From Paralvinella palmiformis (taxonomy: Eukaryota > Annelida > Polychaeta > Terebellida > Alvinellidae): 64,000 nucleotides of DNA. How positions within the stretch are numbered: the first letter of the stretch is position 1; every line of letters begins with the position of its first letter. The DNA lies in the NCBI GenBank assembly GCA_025642065.1, contig JAODUP010000561.1:372001-436000 (forward strand), given 5' to 3'. Both the position numbers and the translations under genes were made by a program. The notes below the pieces were generated by a model that saw only the letters and a program-made list of their open reading frames with translations, was not told the DNA's origin and ran no database searches. Shown piece by piece: positions 1-12,830 of the stretch.

Positions 1-60
1 CATTACGTATTCAAGTCGCTAGGTTCATCATTTAACCGACCATGTGCACAAAGGTGTTCT
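1..60 (+). repeat. Diverged tail of the tRNA-derived SINE
   Basis: The first 60 bases resemble the 3' body of the SINE seen intact at 17452-17640: a CATTAC start, then a GTCGCT block, then a C(C/G)TGTGCACAAA block. Several substitutions and the missing tRNA head indicate an old, truncated copy running off the left edge. The call rests on similarity to the other copies in this window only. Confidence 0.5.
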
Positions 61-104
61 CCAAAACTACAACATTTCCATGTCAACATAAAGGTTTAAA
101 GCAA

Positions 105-457
105 CACCTAATTACTTACTTGTATGTGCCCCGCAATTGACACAGATAAACCTAACTACTTACTTGTATGTGCCCCGCAACTGACACAGATAAACCTAAC
201 TACTTACTTGTGTGTGCCCCGCAACTGACGCAGATAAACCTAACTACTTACTTGTATGTGCCCCGCAACTGACACGTATAAACCTAACTATTTACTTGTA
301 TGTGCCCCGCAACTGACGCAGATAAACCTAACTACTTACTTGTATGTGCCCTGCAACTGACGCAGATAAACCTAACTACTTACTTGTATGTGCCCCGCAA
401 CTGACACAGAAAAATCTAACTACTTACTTGTATGTGCCCCGCAACTGACACAGACGA
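105..457 (+). repeat. 44-bp tandem repeat, about 8 copies
   Basis: Eight head-to-tail copies of a 44-bp unit containing ACTTACTTGTATGTGCCCCGC and a CAACTGACACAGATAAACC half. Copies differ by one to three substitutions, such as GACGCAG for GACACAG. There are no unique spacers between copies. The array ends about 40 bp before the splice acceptor of the next coding exon, so it lies in the intron of the gene at 496-1010. It looks like an ordinary minisatellite. Confidence 0.9.
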
Positions 458-495
458 ACCGTGAACATTAACATCCGTGTCGTCGTAATTTACAG

Positions 496-704
496 AAATG
501 GGATCGCTCGCACTTTCTGGAGAACCTCTCTGGTATGGAGATCACGTGCTCGATGTTAGGGAGCACGAACTGGCCGTTTGCAAATTCCATTGAGTTGGCC
601 AAAGAATACGGAATGAGTGTAATGGGTATCAAAGGTGAAGCTCCTAACCTGGGAAGTACGCAGCAGGCCATGGAAAAGATACTGTGGCGCTTCAAAAATG
701 TACG

Positions 705-769
<65 letters not shown>

Positions 770-1010
770 TACAGTTAATCTGTATAATCAGATAATATAT
801 ATATATATATTACCTGAAATATTCAGGTAATTTGTTTTCAATCTGAGTTAGCAATAGACGTATTATTATTATTATTACTTTCTGCCATTCCAGATCCGCT
901 CATCAGCGTCTGTCGGTTGTAGCGTCATTCCAGACTGTACTTCCGGCCGAGGTGACCTTTCGGATGAGATGTGGGTCATTGTGACGTGTCTCTATCAGGA
1001 AACATTCTAG
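496..1010 (+). CDS. Last two coding exons of an unrecognised gene
   Basis: Two exons fit together exactly. Exon A (496-699) starts after the acceptor TTTACAG and ends at AAT|GTACGT with phase 0. Exon B (894-1010) starts after ATTCCAG in phase 0 and runs 38 codons to TAG. The joined C-terminal piece is 106 residues. It begins KWDRSHFLENLSGMEITCSM, has a compact, well-mixed composition and three later Cys (GCSVIPDC, IVTC), and ends CLYQETF. It looks like a conserved globular domain, but I do not recognise the family and assign no function. The upstream exons lie left of the window. The 194-bp intron holds a TC/TA microsatellite. A possible AATAAA is at 1243-1248. Confidence 0.7.
703..764 (+). 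repeat. Compound (TC)n(TA)n microsatellite
   Basis: A (CT) tract of about 14 units runs directly into a (TA) tract of about 15 units followed by a few GT. It begins three bases inside the intron of the gene at 496-1010, right at the 5' splice site. Confidence 0.95.
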
Positions 1011-2047
1011 GATTAACCTGGACAGCTCTGATCAGTATAGTCGTCGTCGCATACGCTCGTTGTTTCTCATCACATTTATCTACGAGTAGTAGGTGCTTTA
1101 GACATGACACTTAGTTGTTTTTAAACTTGTCGTCATTTTACGACATTTGAATTTTTGCTTACGTTTTAAGTCTATCAAGTATTCATTCAGGTAGTCAGGG
1201 AACTTTTGTAAACCTGGATCGCTTGTAATGGTCGCATTGATCAATAAATGGAGTTGCATAGTGTCGTCTACCAGCACCGCAAGCCATGTTTATATGTATG
1301 TATGGATGCGTGTGTGTGTGCGTATGTCTGGTGTGTGTGGGTGTGTGGGTGGGGAGGGTGTTATATTTTATTATGCTTATTTCCAAAATAGTTTTTTTCT
1401 TTCTGGTACATGTATTTGTTTTTAATTATCTACCTAGAGATGCTACACCATCAATTCTACACAAACAAAGATATTACGCCAAAATGAAACAACATTCATT
1501 GACAGGGAGGATAGTAGCTTCTTATTACAGACTCAGGGAAAGTTTAATTCAGGCAACAAGTGTCGCCACTTTTGAGCAAAGGTAAAATAGATGCTGGGCT
1601 AATCGAGATATAAAACATGACGATGAAGTCGAGCATGATGACGTCAAAAACCAAAACAAACCAGCCGCGCTTTGCATTGTGGGATTTATAAGGGGTCCGC
1701 TGAGCGATAATATCGTGATAATCCCGCCATTTTAACATTAAACGTCAATGTTCCGGATCTGTTATAATCATACCAAAAACTAACTTTTTTAAACCCACAT
1801 CTTTCATACACCAATTAACATTGTCACGGACATGTAATTATCCGTCCATTCAGTGTTTCGCACCAAGGTTCACAACTGGTTTAATTGTCGCCTTTTGTTG
1901 TAACTTAATACGTACTACTCGCGGATTATATTGTCTAAAAACGAGTACAGCCTGATGAGGCTTCACTAATTGTTTGGTACATATACTCAAAGCTACTAAT
2001 ATTGACAGCTCTCTCTCTCTCTCTCTCTCTCTCCCCCACACACTATG

Positions 2048-2092
<45 letters not shown>

Positions 2093-4979
2093 CCTAAGGC
2101 CTTATTTAATATTTGCACAGTATGCATTTGGTTTTAGATTAATGGCCGAATATATCCTTTCATTATGTTATTTTGACCTTGAACACACAAGTATAGTGTG
2201 ACAGTAGGTTAGTAGAATTACTGCATTAATGACGTTAGTTACAGACACATTTGACGATGTTACAGCCTTAATTTATTCATATCAGAGTCGTGGGTGTTTT
2301 ACTTCAATTCGCTATTTTCATACCATACCAAATAAGGAATGGTCACTGAACATCTTGTAAACGTATAATTAATGGAGAACACAATCCTTTCCCACAGAAT
2401 AAGGTTGGTTAATATATGTCTTGTTGCAGTAGACGAAGTCCAGGGTTCAACCTTGGAACCTGGCAATATTTGCGTAAATTCGAAACGGCTTTATATAGGA
2501 GTTTGACGAGAAAAAAAGAAGGATAAACAACACAAATAAAAAGATTCTCAAATTCACTTAGTATTGGTAACAAACTGCTGCTTGAAATATATTTAATCCA
2601 TCGTTTTAATCAGCCAAACCACGATTTTTACACGGAAGGGAAACCATTAATAGGGGGACATGTTGCCATTCGTGCTGTGAGCAGTACAATAGGGTGGCTT
2701 AAGGCTGGAAAACAGTGTACATTTTGTGTGTACATGTACATTAACACTATTTAGTCAGTAATCATTGCTTTTAGGTATTTATAGCTATGCGTCGATGTGA
2801 CCGTTCACCCGTATATGCGCGTACAGGCATCAAGAGACGTATATGTCCCTTTTGTGTCATATCAATATTTTATTTGTTATAAACGTTATGATAAAATACA
2901 GACAGCCGTTCGTCGACCAGCGTTAATCTGTCACGTCGAATCTAACCATAAAACGTCAACTAAATTATAACAGAAGAAAGATGAAAGATCGTAGCTAATG
3001 TTCACAATACTGTCAGTGCTGTTTTATTTTCGCATGCAATAAACTCAGTTGACAGTATAAACAAATTTCAGGTAGTTGCTAATTTAATTTCCGGTTTACC
3101 TAAAACGAACCCCCCCCCGCTGAAAAGTTGAAATTTATGGCGATGCGTAGTTAAATATTATTATCGTAATAATTGGAGCGTGCCATATAACGCTTTGCTA
3201 TACAATGTTGTTTTGTTCTGATGTGTTACACAACGATTCCGGTGGCTTTTATGTGGAATCCAATATCTACTCAAATACCAGAGAAATATACAACCAATCC
3301 AAAACCCACCCGCCCCGGCCATCGTTCATCTATACCAGAAACTCAGCCGTAATTAAGTAGTGTGGGTTTTGTTGTAGTGTTTAGTGTGTCCATTATGTAA
3401 CGCTGAGAACGACCGCAATTTGTACAAAATAAAAATGGAGTCGAAAAACCTTGCAGGTGGTTACTTCAACAATGTTATACAACCTCCATTTTATTTATTT
3501 ATTTATTCATATTTTCATAAAGAATGGAAAGTACGATAGAGTAAATATGTAAAGCACCAACATGATCTAATACGTAAGTCATTATCTCTCTCATACAGTT
3601 CCATATGGAAATAAAACCAAATATCGAATCATTAAAATCATGATCATCAAATCCTCAAAATTAAATACCAAAGACTGTATGACCTAATAACTTTCTATTT
3701 AGTAACAGTCCAGAAACGCGGACCTTCCAAGCCTTCCGATAAAGCGGAAGATCTCGATCCGCTTTCCCAGTTCATTTTGAAAATCTTCCGCTTTTATCGA
3801 TTTCAAAAAATAAATTAAACCATAATTGAAAGTAACACCAGAGGTATTAGAGAAGAGCTGGTGTATCCCCCCCCCCCACACACACATACTGTTGAACCAA
3901 ACGCTCACAGATATCTGTCAATCTCAAACATTTCGTTGTTTTGTATGGTGTCTGTTTTAAACTTAAGTTTGCACACAGTCTGAAACCTGATCTTTGTTTT
4001 TCAAACACAAAATCTTCTGACACTTTTGGCAGTAAGCGGAAGATCTTCTGCACTTTTTAAATACAAAGTTGGAAGGTCTGGAAACTGAGAAAGATATGCC
4101 TTCTTGGGCACACTTCATAAGTCCGACGACGGAACCCTAAACAATCTTAACTAACGAACTATAGGGCCCTAGTAGGGGTTAAGTTACAAAATTCGCGCTA
4201 GAGACAACATGCCCTAAACTAGACAATACTCAGATCACCCTCAATCTCACCTTAGTAATCCTAATTACAATTATTTGAGTTGTTATAAACGAGATACCCA
4301 TTCACGGCTGGGATCCATGATTTAGACTGTCGTTATGGTAGTAAGATTATAAAAACACACACATCGCAACAGTAATCCCTCGTCACACATTAAATCAATC
4401 CTATTATGAGATGTCATCTTTATAGCACAATAATTACAGGGTAATTATTAGTCCTATACAGCAACTATCGAGCAACAGTACTTTGATTACAACTGTTACT
4501 ATTAATTCTGATTGTTATTTGACCTCTCAATCTATGGCACCAAGACCTATACACACTCGAAAAAGCTTATATTTTAAAATGCATTTTTATTGTCATTATA
4601 TTTTACCTTAATTAATGTTATTTTTATTATAGACTCATATAACACACCACGATTAAAAGAATTACAACATGTCCGATTTCCGGCAACACACATCTTGTAG
4701 TATGGACATTGTTTTGGGATAATGTACCACTTACGTACAGTTGGGAGAAACCCTATTTATTATCTAAAGCTGAACAAAGTTATTAGAATAGTTAGTGGAT
4801 GAATCTAACTGATACACAATTATCTTTCAAATCTAAGTATAAATTTTACTATTTTTAATTTGTGAAATAATTACTTGCTATTATTTAGTTGTCTGGCATT
4901 GTTTTAAAGAAGACCTGTCGTGCATAGAAATGCATTAGCAATTCACTGCCAGCATCACACACAAAAGCACAGGAAGGCT

Positions 4980-5021
<42 letters not shown>

Positions 5022-5824
5022 GTAATTAAAAAATAAATATGAACTACTGTATAAGTATTGTAAAATATATTTGAATTTCACCAGGAAATTCATTTATTTC
5101 ATTCAGTTCAGATACAATGTATGATATATTTGACATATTTAATGAGGTACGGTGGATCAGTAATAACCACAAGACAAAAATGACTGCATGAATTGATTTG
5201 TTTTCCAAACAGATTCTATAGTAACTACACTCCTACCGATTATTGGCAAATGATCAAGCCATTTAAATTAGGAATGGCCGTCATATCATTTGATCAATTT
5301 CAATGCTATTCCTAGTTCATTTGACCATTTCTCAAGTATTAAGTTGTACGAACAAAGTTCAGACGGTTAGATTATATATAATGACTATAGACATACAGAC
5401 TGGTACACGGATAAATGTATACGGAATAACAGTTATAGGGCGCCATCTGCTGATTAACAAAATATTATTAGTTGTTAATGTATGGCTTCAGTCTTTTAGA
5501 GACGTCATTAACCCAACACACACATACACCCACCTATTAATGAAAGCAAGTATTTACCCTTCTACCCCTAGCAATAAAAAGTCGTTTATCTGGATGTAGT
5601 TCCCTGATTAATCTACCAGAGGCTGCTGGTGCCTCACTCACACACACACACACATACACACCTTTAAAATATAAATAAATAGACAAGCCATATAAATATT
5701 TAAACAATCGGTCTCATATAAAAACAACATAAAATCTAGTTGGGTTAATGCATTTTTGAGTAGAACACAATAATTTGATATGCGACGGAGGAGGTAAACA
5801 ATAATATAAGCTGCCATTTTGTTT
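1011..5824. other. Intergenic, no supported gene
   Basis: I see no exon pair with matching splice sites here. It holds the 3' flank of the first gene, GT-rich sequence (1300-1350), a compound (CT)n(TA)n microsatellite (2009-2090), a TA tract (4983-5012) and CA-rich sequence (5636-5660). Segments at 3740-3790 and 4030-4050 share the word GCGGAAGATC, but I found no larger structure. The short ORFs lack splice or composition support. Confidence 0.6.
2009..2090 (+). repeat. Compound (CT)n(TA)n microsatellite
   Basis: A (CT) tract, a short CCCCCACACACT spacer, then about 18 TA units. It is the same CT-then-TA order as at 703, 29894 and 40412. Confidence 0.9.
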
Positions 5825-7119
5825 CTAACTGACATCCATCTCTTCGAATTCCTTAAACCCATCTTCGTACCGACGCAATACCGGGTTGAACTTCGCTCTT
5901 ATGACCGGGCCCTTGGAATAGTGAACCAATCCAGATTTCATCGTCTTCCATCCAGACTTGCATATCCTCCACAGTCTGCGTTTCACCTGGAAGCATATTG
6001 CAGACGCATTACGACTAAATGACAGGAAACCGGAGATGGTCGGTACCAACAAGCATCTCGCAACCGATTAAACCCGATAATCGTGAATAAATAAGGCAAA
6101 TGATGAAGCGATATCGTTTACATATTGTACTTTAATGTACCTGTTTCGTTCGGCGTGAGGTTCGTTTCTTGTTTGCGGATGTAACATCCTCCAGATGATC
6201 GACGCTCGACCGCAGTTGTTGATAATGTTTCGGGGCGGTCTTCTTATTGTTCTTCTTCGATCTGATCTTCAGCGATCGTTTTCTCTTGTTTTTGCCGGCC
6301 GCTTGATGTAAACATTCCACTGACCGGTTAAAAGAATCGGTCGCATCCGGACGCCAAATGCCGTCACCTATTTGTCTGTTCGGGTGAACATTCCACGTAG
6401 CTTCCTGGTCGGATAGGATCTGATCTTCCAGTGATAGGCTCGCCATATAGGGAACTGCCTTCCAGTCGTTCCCGGCATCGTCTAACAAAGCCACACTTTC
6501 TTCTCGTTCGTCTTCGATCGACACATAATTGTCTTTCCTGGTGCGCTTAATTCTAAATCGACGCCTTCCTTTTGAAGCAGGGCTCTTCTTTTCTTCCTGG
6601 GGGAGAACGTGCCGCCTTTCTCTTGCCATTCGTCGAACTTTGGCTTTCTTTCGCGTGAACAAGCGCGACCGTGTCGGACGCTGTCGCCATCTGGCGAATA
6701 CGCTCCTCGTTCACTCGATTATCGCCCTCTTCCTTGTTTCCGTCCGACGATACGCGTTTCCGCTTTCCGAGGATGATTTTAATTTTCCATTTCAACATCT
6801 TCTTTCGCGGTCGACGGTCCAATTTGGCACGATTCTGATTGGCGGCCATTTCAGATCCAGAATTTAGCGACATGGCCAGCCAATCGACGCTGTCATGACA
6901 ACCACGACTCACACCGGGAACGTTCACCAGCAAGTCGTTCTCCTGTAATTCGCTAATTTCGGCCGTCGACGAGCTGACGAACGACCATCTACTGCCGCTA
7001 ACCTCTCCGCCACACTTCTCCAGACGGCCGTGTTTCCGTCTCCCGGTTCTCTTCAGGAAAGGAAATAGTTTCGTGAGAAACGACGTCACCTTCGATTCTC
7101 TCGTCGATTTCAGCCACAT
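5825..7119 (-). CDS. Unrecognised basic protein gene, frame unresolved
   Basis: Three minus-strand open segments lie in a stretch much richer in CpG than its flanks. The first runs from ATG at 7119 (MWLKSTRESKVTSF...) to a stop at 6553. The second is open from about 6710 to 6132 in another frame and overlaps the first. The third (5986-5825) follows a clear intron: donor CAG|GTACAT at 6141/6140 and acceptor CTTCCAG at 5987, phase 0 on both sides, 154 bp. It ends in EEMDVS. All parts are rich in Lys/Arg, with clusters such as RRPRKKMLKWK and KKNNKKT that could be nuclear localisation signals. The switch between the first two frames could be a short intron (for example donor CGC|GTATCG in the RKRVSS region to the acceptor GCGACAG, about 72 bp), an assembly indel or a real disabling frameshift. 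I recognise no family. Confidence 0.55.
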
Positions 7120-7329
7120 TTTCGCCGTTACAGCGTCGTAATATTTCGAGTTAAAGCCGCGATAGACCTCTCTTTCGGGCGCTTCGCTGTTTCGTGGACT
7201 AGTTCGGCGTAACTATTACCGGGTTCGACGATGGTATGCCTCTTAATATTCGGCCCAAATCTCTCTGTCGGCTCTAAACAAAGCCACATTCGGTCCCGGT
7301 GCACGTTTTACGGTCCACGGCGTACGTAG

Positions 7330-7375
7330 TTTGCATATAAATAACTGGTTCTGTTCAAGAGGAAGAGGGCGGAGC
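7330..7375 (-). promoter_or_regulatory. Candidate promoter of the 5825-7119 gene
   Basis: On the minus strand, about 210-250 bp before the ATG, there is a GC box (GGGCGG on the + strand at 7367-7372), then TTATTTATATGCAAAC, which combines a TATA-like element with an octamer-like ATGCAAAC. CpG density drops upstream of it. This is motif evidence only; the transcription start is not known. Confidence 0.35.
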
Positions 7376-7961
7376 TATAAAAAAAAAACGCCGACTTAGT
7401 CATACACCTCACGTGTTTGTCCACGTAAGATGTGACGAATCCAACCGGAGCTACAACGTACGATATCAAATATGAATATTCAGGAGTAAACCTGTTCTGT
7501 TTTGTTCGTAACGTAGTTACCTGTGGTCCGTTCTTGCCTATAGTGACGTATCTAGGCTCCGCCTTTATTATCTGTGTTTATGTTTGCATAAACAACTTCG
7601 TAGTTACTTCTAGCCGCTAAACGTGTTTTAAACGCCGCATATCTAGTTAATATTATATATGGTGTATGTGTGGGGGTGGGGGTGGGTGGGTAATATCCTT
7701 ATCGCTGGCTCCTGAGTAACAAACTTACTCGATGTTATCTGTTTGTGTATATAATGTACCCTCTCTATATGGTCACATACAGTACGTAGAGTAGGTCAAA
7801 GTTGATCGATTCGTTATCGATCCGAATCACCTGATTTTACTCACCTAGGCGCTGCCTGTATATTGTTGATAAACACAAATGATGTAATCTCGGAGTTGTA
7901 GCTATATATAACTGGCCTCTCAGTCATCACGGTATAATTTAAGGCCACACATAGAATGTGG

Positions 7962-7993
<32 letters not shown>

Positions 7994-8815
7994 AACACAC
8001 ACACACACACACACATCCACATCCTGTTCACGTAGCGATGGTAACAATTCGGTATGATTTATAACATCATAAAAATTGGTGGCCATCCTTAAATTCTTTC
8101 CAATCACAGCATGCGGACGTGTGGAACCAGGAAATGCATGTGCACCAAAAACTAGCATGTTCAATATGCCCCACCATAGACACTGCCGCGGCCACTTTTC
8201 TAGAATGTCAGTTCATTATTTAGATATTACGGCCCCTTCTTTCCAGCGTACCGAAGAGGTTGTTTCATTCTCTAACTATACCAATAAAATAACAAAAAGA
8301 AATAATTTAAATGATACTCATAATATAAAAACATATTGCAAATGTGTCATATAGATTTAACGCTACAACAATGATAACGTTATATAATATAATAGCAGGG
8401 ACGTGTGTGTGTGTGTGTGTGTGCGTAGTGTATTGATTTTACTTCTTCCGTATTGAATGGATAGAAAAACTGCTTGGTACTTATTTGTACTGGTTTAAAA
8501 AATATAACTTCTGTTGTAACTCCTAGATCCGATTTAAAATTGGCATCTGGAAGACAAACCAATCAGTTGTATATACCATTCGATAGATGTCGCCTGTTTA
8601 TGTGAGAACAACTTATTCGCTTGGTGGCGACCAGCTTGCGATTCTATAATATCGCTCATTTATACTCCTACTGTTAGAGACGAAATTTACTGGCACAGGT
8701 ATAAATGAATGAATGACAAATATGTGTATAGAATTAATATTTTATGATATTACATATTTCATTATAACTTGAGTAATACGTCCTAGATTATGCGAGTGCT
8801 TAAGGATGATGATTG
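7376..8815. other. Intergenic, microsatellites only
   Basis: No exon with supporting splice sites was found. It contains GGGTGG-rich sequence (7671-7692), a TA tract followed by a CA tract (7966-8013) and a GT tract (8404-8424). Nothing else stands out. Confidence 0.5.
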
Positions 8816-8827
8816 AAAGGGTGGGGA

Positions 8828-10362
8828 ATAAGACTATTCGCCCATACGACCAATCGCCCCGACAAGACACATCACCGCGGGTTTTCAAGACGCTTCGCCC
8901 CACTATGATATTTGAAAGATAAATTATATATATATATAATTTTTGGTAATGTAGATGAGTTTGTCTGAGAGTTAATTGCAAAAGTAATATTATTTTCTTT
9001 TGTAATGTAGAAGAGTTTGTAAAAGGCTCCAACATCTTAAAACCAACACATTTAAATACGAACACACAGTGTATAAATTCAAATTGGGCTAACAGTTATT
9101 ACTTTTGGAGTGGTGTACATATCCCCATCTTTGAATGCATCCCAAGCTGTCACAATGCATTCCTGATCAGACCTCATCTTTTTGTTCTCAGTGATGAACT
9201 GTGCTTGGATTTCAATCATGGTCGCTTCTGTATACATGACAGTGATCAGTTGGTAGAAGGCCAGGTTAATTGTGGCGACAAACTTTGGAGTTGAGCCGAC
9301 GGTGCTATCATTCATAACTATTGTTGGTGGTGATGGTTCTGTTAAAAATGAACCATGCTTTTGGGGGCTAGGTGTTGTATGTAGTTAAGGTCAGGTTGTC
9401 TGTATGTAGTTAAGAAGTTCACGAAGTAGAGTGGGCAGGAAGGAATTGCAAACACAATAGATGGCAAATAAACTTGCTAACAGAACAGAAGTCAGAAGAC
9501 AATCTGGTAGATTCAGTGACCGGCAGCGATGCATCTGGATCGGATAATGTCTGGTCATAACACACCCAAGGGAGTGTCATCTCTTCATTACTTGCTTTGT
9601 GGTACTGCTCTGTTATAATGGTTGTGCCACAATGAATGAGACACCACTTACCACAGTCATTTATTCAACGACTCTTGATAAAACCACATTGTTTGTTCAA
9701 TATAAGTGTTTGAAAATTTTAGATATTGTAAAATTAAAAAGCTTGATTATAAACTATAAAGCCAAAATAGCAAGTTACCTATCAATCTACAATTTTTTTT
9801 CATAACCATAGAAGAAATACATTCATATGGTAACAGATCTAGTAAAAAAGGAAATTTTAATATAAAACTTAATATTAATTAGTATTATAGGTGTTAAATT
9901 ATGGAACCATTTAGATTCAAATGTTTGCACTGTTAAAACAATTAATATTTTAAGCACATAATATACACAATAATGTGTTATTGCTACAATAATTAATAAT
10001 TTCATAAATAAACTTATATGGATTTTGTGTTGTTTCATAATAAAAGATATAATTATGTCTATTGACTATTCTACATCTTTATTTTTAAATTTGTCATGAA
10101 TGTTTTTAATGTTATGTTAAGGGGGGAGGATTATATAAGCAATACTTGAAGCATCCTCCTTTTAAACATTCTATATGTGTTTGCTTTCATTAAAATTATG
10201 TATTTTGAATGTTGAAGTAAATAAATTGAATTGAAAAAAAGACGATCTATATTGATTAAGTGGGGTGGCATATGGGGTATATCATGCGATGGGGCGATAT
10301 GTCAATGGGGCGAAGTGTCTTTAAAAACCAGTGGGGAGGCCTATTTGATGGGTTGAAGTGTC
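8828..10362. mobile_element. DNA-transposon remnant with inverted repeats
   Basis: The block at 8828-8909 contains, on the minus strand, GGGGCGAAGCGTCTTGAAAACC. The block at 10268-10362 contains GGGGCGAAGTGTCTTTAAAAACC on the + strand, along with a matching ATATCAT and a second GGGGCGAT word. The two blocks therefore form an imperfect inverted repeat about 1.45 kb apart. Between them a 78-residue minus-strand ORF (9315-9079, MNDSTVGSTPKFVATINLA...) could be a transposase scrap, but I do not recognise it. I could not define exact ends or a target duplication. Confidence 0.4.
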
Positions 10363-10495
10363 TAGTAGCTGAAAAGATGATGTACTAGAAATTTGTAGCT
10401 CCAGACTAGACCCTCTAGTATTAATATTATTATAATAAGTATTTTAGTGTTTAGATCTATAACCCAGTTTCAAATTATGATTCTCACAGGTGTTT

Positions 10496-10630
10496 AAATG
10501 TTGCTGTTTTATGGCTGAATGACACTGAGTGACCTCCAAAGGTAATGAGTCCAGGTGAAAGATGAAATGCCCTTTTGACATATGGCTCAGCTGTGATATG
10601 AACCGAGGTGCTAATAGCTGATCATAAACT
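10496..10630 (-). repeat. Old minus-strand SINE copy
   Basis: The + strand words ACCTCCAAAGGTAATGA, GAAAGATGAAATGCCCTT and GACATATGGC correspond to the reverse-complement body of the SINE found intact at 21161 and 37330. The tRNA-like head is strongly decayed. It matches older diverged copies of the same family. Confidence 0.5.
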
Positions 10631-10639
10631 ATGATCATT

Positions 10640-10797
10640 CATATATATATATTATAAATCAAGAGACCACCTAGCTCATTTCAAGGACCATGCTGGTAAC
10701 ATTAATTACTATTTTGTAACAATTTAATAAAGTTTATTATAAGTTAACAACAAGAACAGCCGCAATAATAACAGTATAGTAATAACAATCAGTTAAA

Positions 10798-10835
<38 letters not shown>

Positions 10836-11526
10836 TTGCACTAAACACACATATACAGATGCACAGACATAATTTATCACATAAATGTATAATTTGAGCT
10901 AAAAAAGGTGTCGTCATTATATAATACAGATCTTTTATCAGCTAGTTTTTATTTGCTTGATAATAAAAGTAATAATTAATACAATAAATGAACCATATGG
11001 ACCATACAGGTCACAATTGACTAGTTATATTCAACATGATCTATGTAATCTATCAAATTCCCAGCCTGTTGAATTCCAAGCAATATGCTTGGGCATTAGT
11101 GCCATGTTCTACCAGTTAACAAGTGCTGGGAGGAGTTGTAGTTGTATCTACATAGCATATATATATAGTTATGCATAAGTTATGTATTTAAGAACGCTTC
11201 AAAGGAAATTGCATCCTAGCTGTGTATACATCAAGTAGTAAGCCACCCTTTATCATGGAACATATTAATATACTCAAAAATACCTTTCAAATTGATTCAA
11301 CTGAAAATCCAATGATATGCTGATCATGTGATGATGTGTGATATATTTGTACTTTCACCATTATGTACCCGGGAATCAAGGTGAATCATTAGAGGTTTGT
11401 AATAGTAAAAACCCATATACATAGATAATAATTAAACCTGACAAAAGGATTAATTGAAGCCCTTTTGGAAGTTGGCACAATGGATTACAGAGATGAATGG
11501 ATGAAAGGATACTGGTACTACTAAAG

Positions 11527-11564
<38 letters not shown>

Positions 11565-12618
11565 TATAACTTTAGTAGTATCGATTATAAATTAGATTTT
11601 GTTATGCTATCAACTGACATGTCGTCAAATATTTTAAAATGTATTTGAATTTAATTACAAATACTGAGATGATTGACTTATAAATATATATACCTTTTAA
11701 AATGTACAGATACACTAAAATCATTTACTTTCAATGGGCATTTATAACAAACAAACAAAATACAAAAACATTTGGTGTATACTTTTAGTTAGCTGCTTCA
11801 TTTTGAAAATCAAGGGAATATCAAATTAATTTGTAAAATTACACTTATCATAGTTTTCTTTGGAGTGCCCTGAGAAGATGAACATCTGAAAGATTTCTTT
11901 AATGTTTCATCTTTCTGCTCATAACACTGAATATTGAATAAGAAATATAAATAGCTCGGGCTTTGGATACTCAAATACAGATATTTGAAAACGAATGTTT
12001 TAATAAATTAAAGTGCAAATTTAATCGACCTAAATTTCGATGTATATTGTTTAGCTTTTGGGACTACATTTTATCATTGCTATTTTTATGTTGGTAATAT
12101 GGTGCATGTAACCAGATATCTTTTTCATTGGAAATACTGGCGCTACAGCTGTGTATTGGTTGGGTTATGTTTAGACAAGATTTGTGAGCGAGTGTCTTCT
12201 CTTATTTGTGGAAACAGATATTTATATCGCGGTGATGATGGCATCGTGAGACATCCTATATCACTATATACCCAAGAAAATTTCATTATCTGATCATTAT
12301 ATTACACGGTTCTGCTTCTCAGACATTATGGAAATTCCTTGGATTGAGTGAATATAAAATCTGAGCTGGTATCTGGGTCAGGTAATTTACATGTAAAATA
12401 TATCGTTTTTAAGCATGTTCACATTGTTGGTGTGCTTGCTAAATAACTCAAAGTAATAAACAGTATTATTTGGCTCAGTGAAAGGCAACTGGCATATATA
12501 TTCGTTAGATGTCTACAGATGTTTTGTCTACCACTGTCAGTACTGGGTTTAAAAGAGTATGGCATTTAAAAACATTTTTGCAATGTAATTAAATTTTGAT
12601 AATTTATTGCTTGTTTTC

Positions 12619-12661
<43 letters not shown>

Positions 12662-12726
12662 GTTTATAATGAGTTTGTTTTCTACAACTTTATTCTGATT
12701 ATATAATAATTTTGTTATTTTATTAG
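10640..12726. other. Non-coding, TA tracts and a hairpin
   Basis: No supported exon. TA microsatellites occur at 10801-10831, 11529-11560 and 12624-12655. The tract at 11529 is flanked by perfect inverted arms (see separate entry). The upstream flank of the CS-domain gene may hold an untranslated first exon, because the first coding exon is preceded by an acceptor-like TTTTATTAG, but I could not locate that exon. Confidence 0.5.
11515..11580. repeat. (TA)n inside a perfect inverted repeat
   Basis: The left arm TACTACTAAAGTTATA and the right arm TATAACTTTAGTAGTA are exact reverse complements separated only by a TA tract. The whole unit can fold as one long hairpin. It could be a very small palindromic MITE or a cruciform-prone microsatellite. 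Confidence 0.75.
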
Positions 12727-12734
12727 CATTGTTC

Positions 12735-12789
12735 ATGGCAGAGAATAATGATGCATCTGATGCTGACTCTAAGTGGCCCGGAGGTAAGT

Positions 12790-12830
<41 letters not shown>

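Noticed and set aside
105..457. CRISPR-like array
   Set aside because: The 44-bp units are directly adjacent with no unique spacers, the genome is eukaryotic and no cas gene is present.
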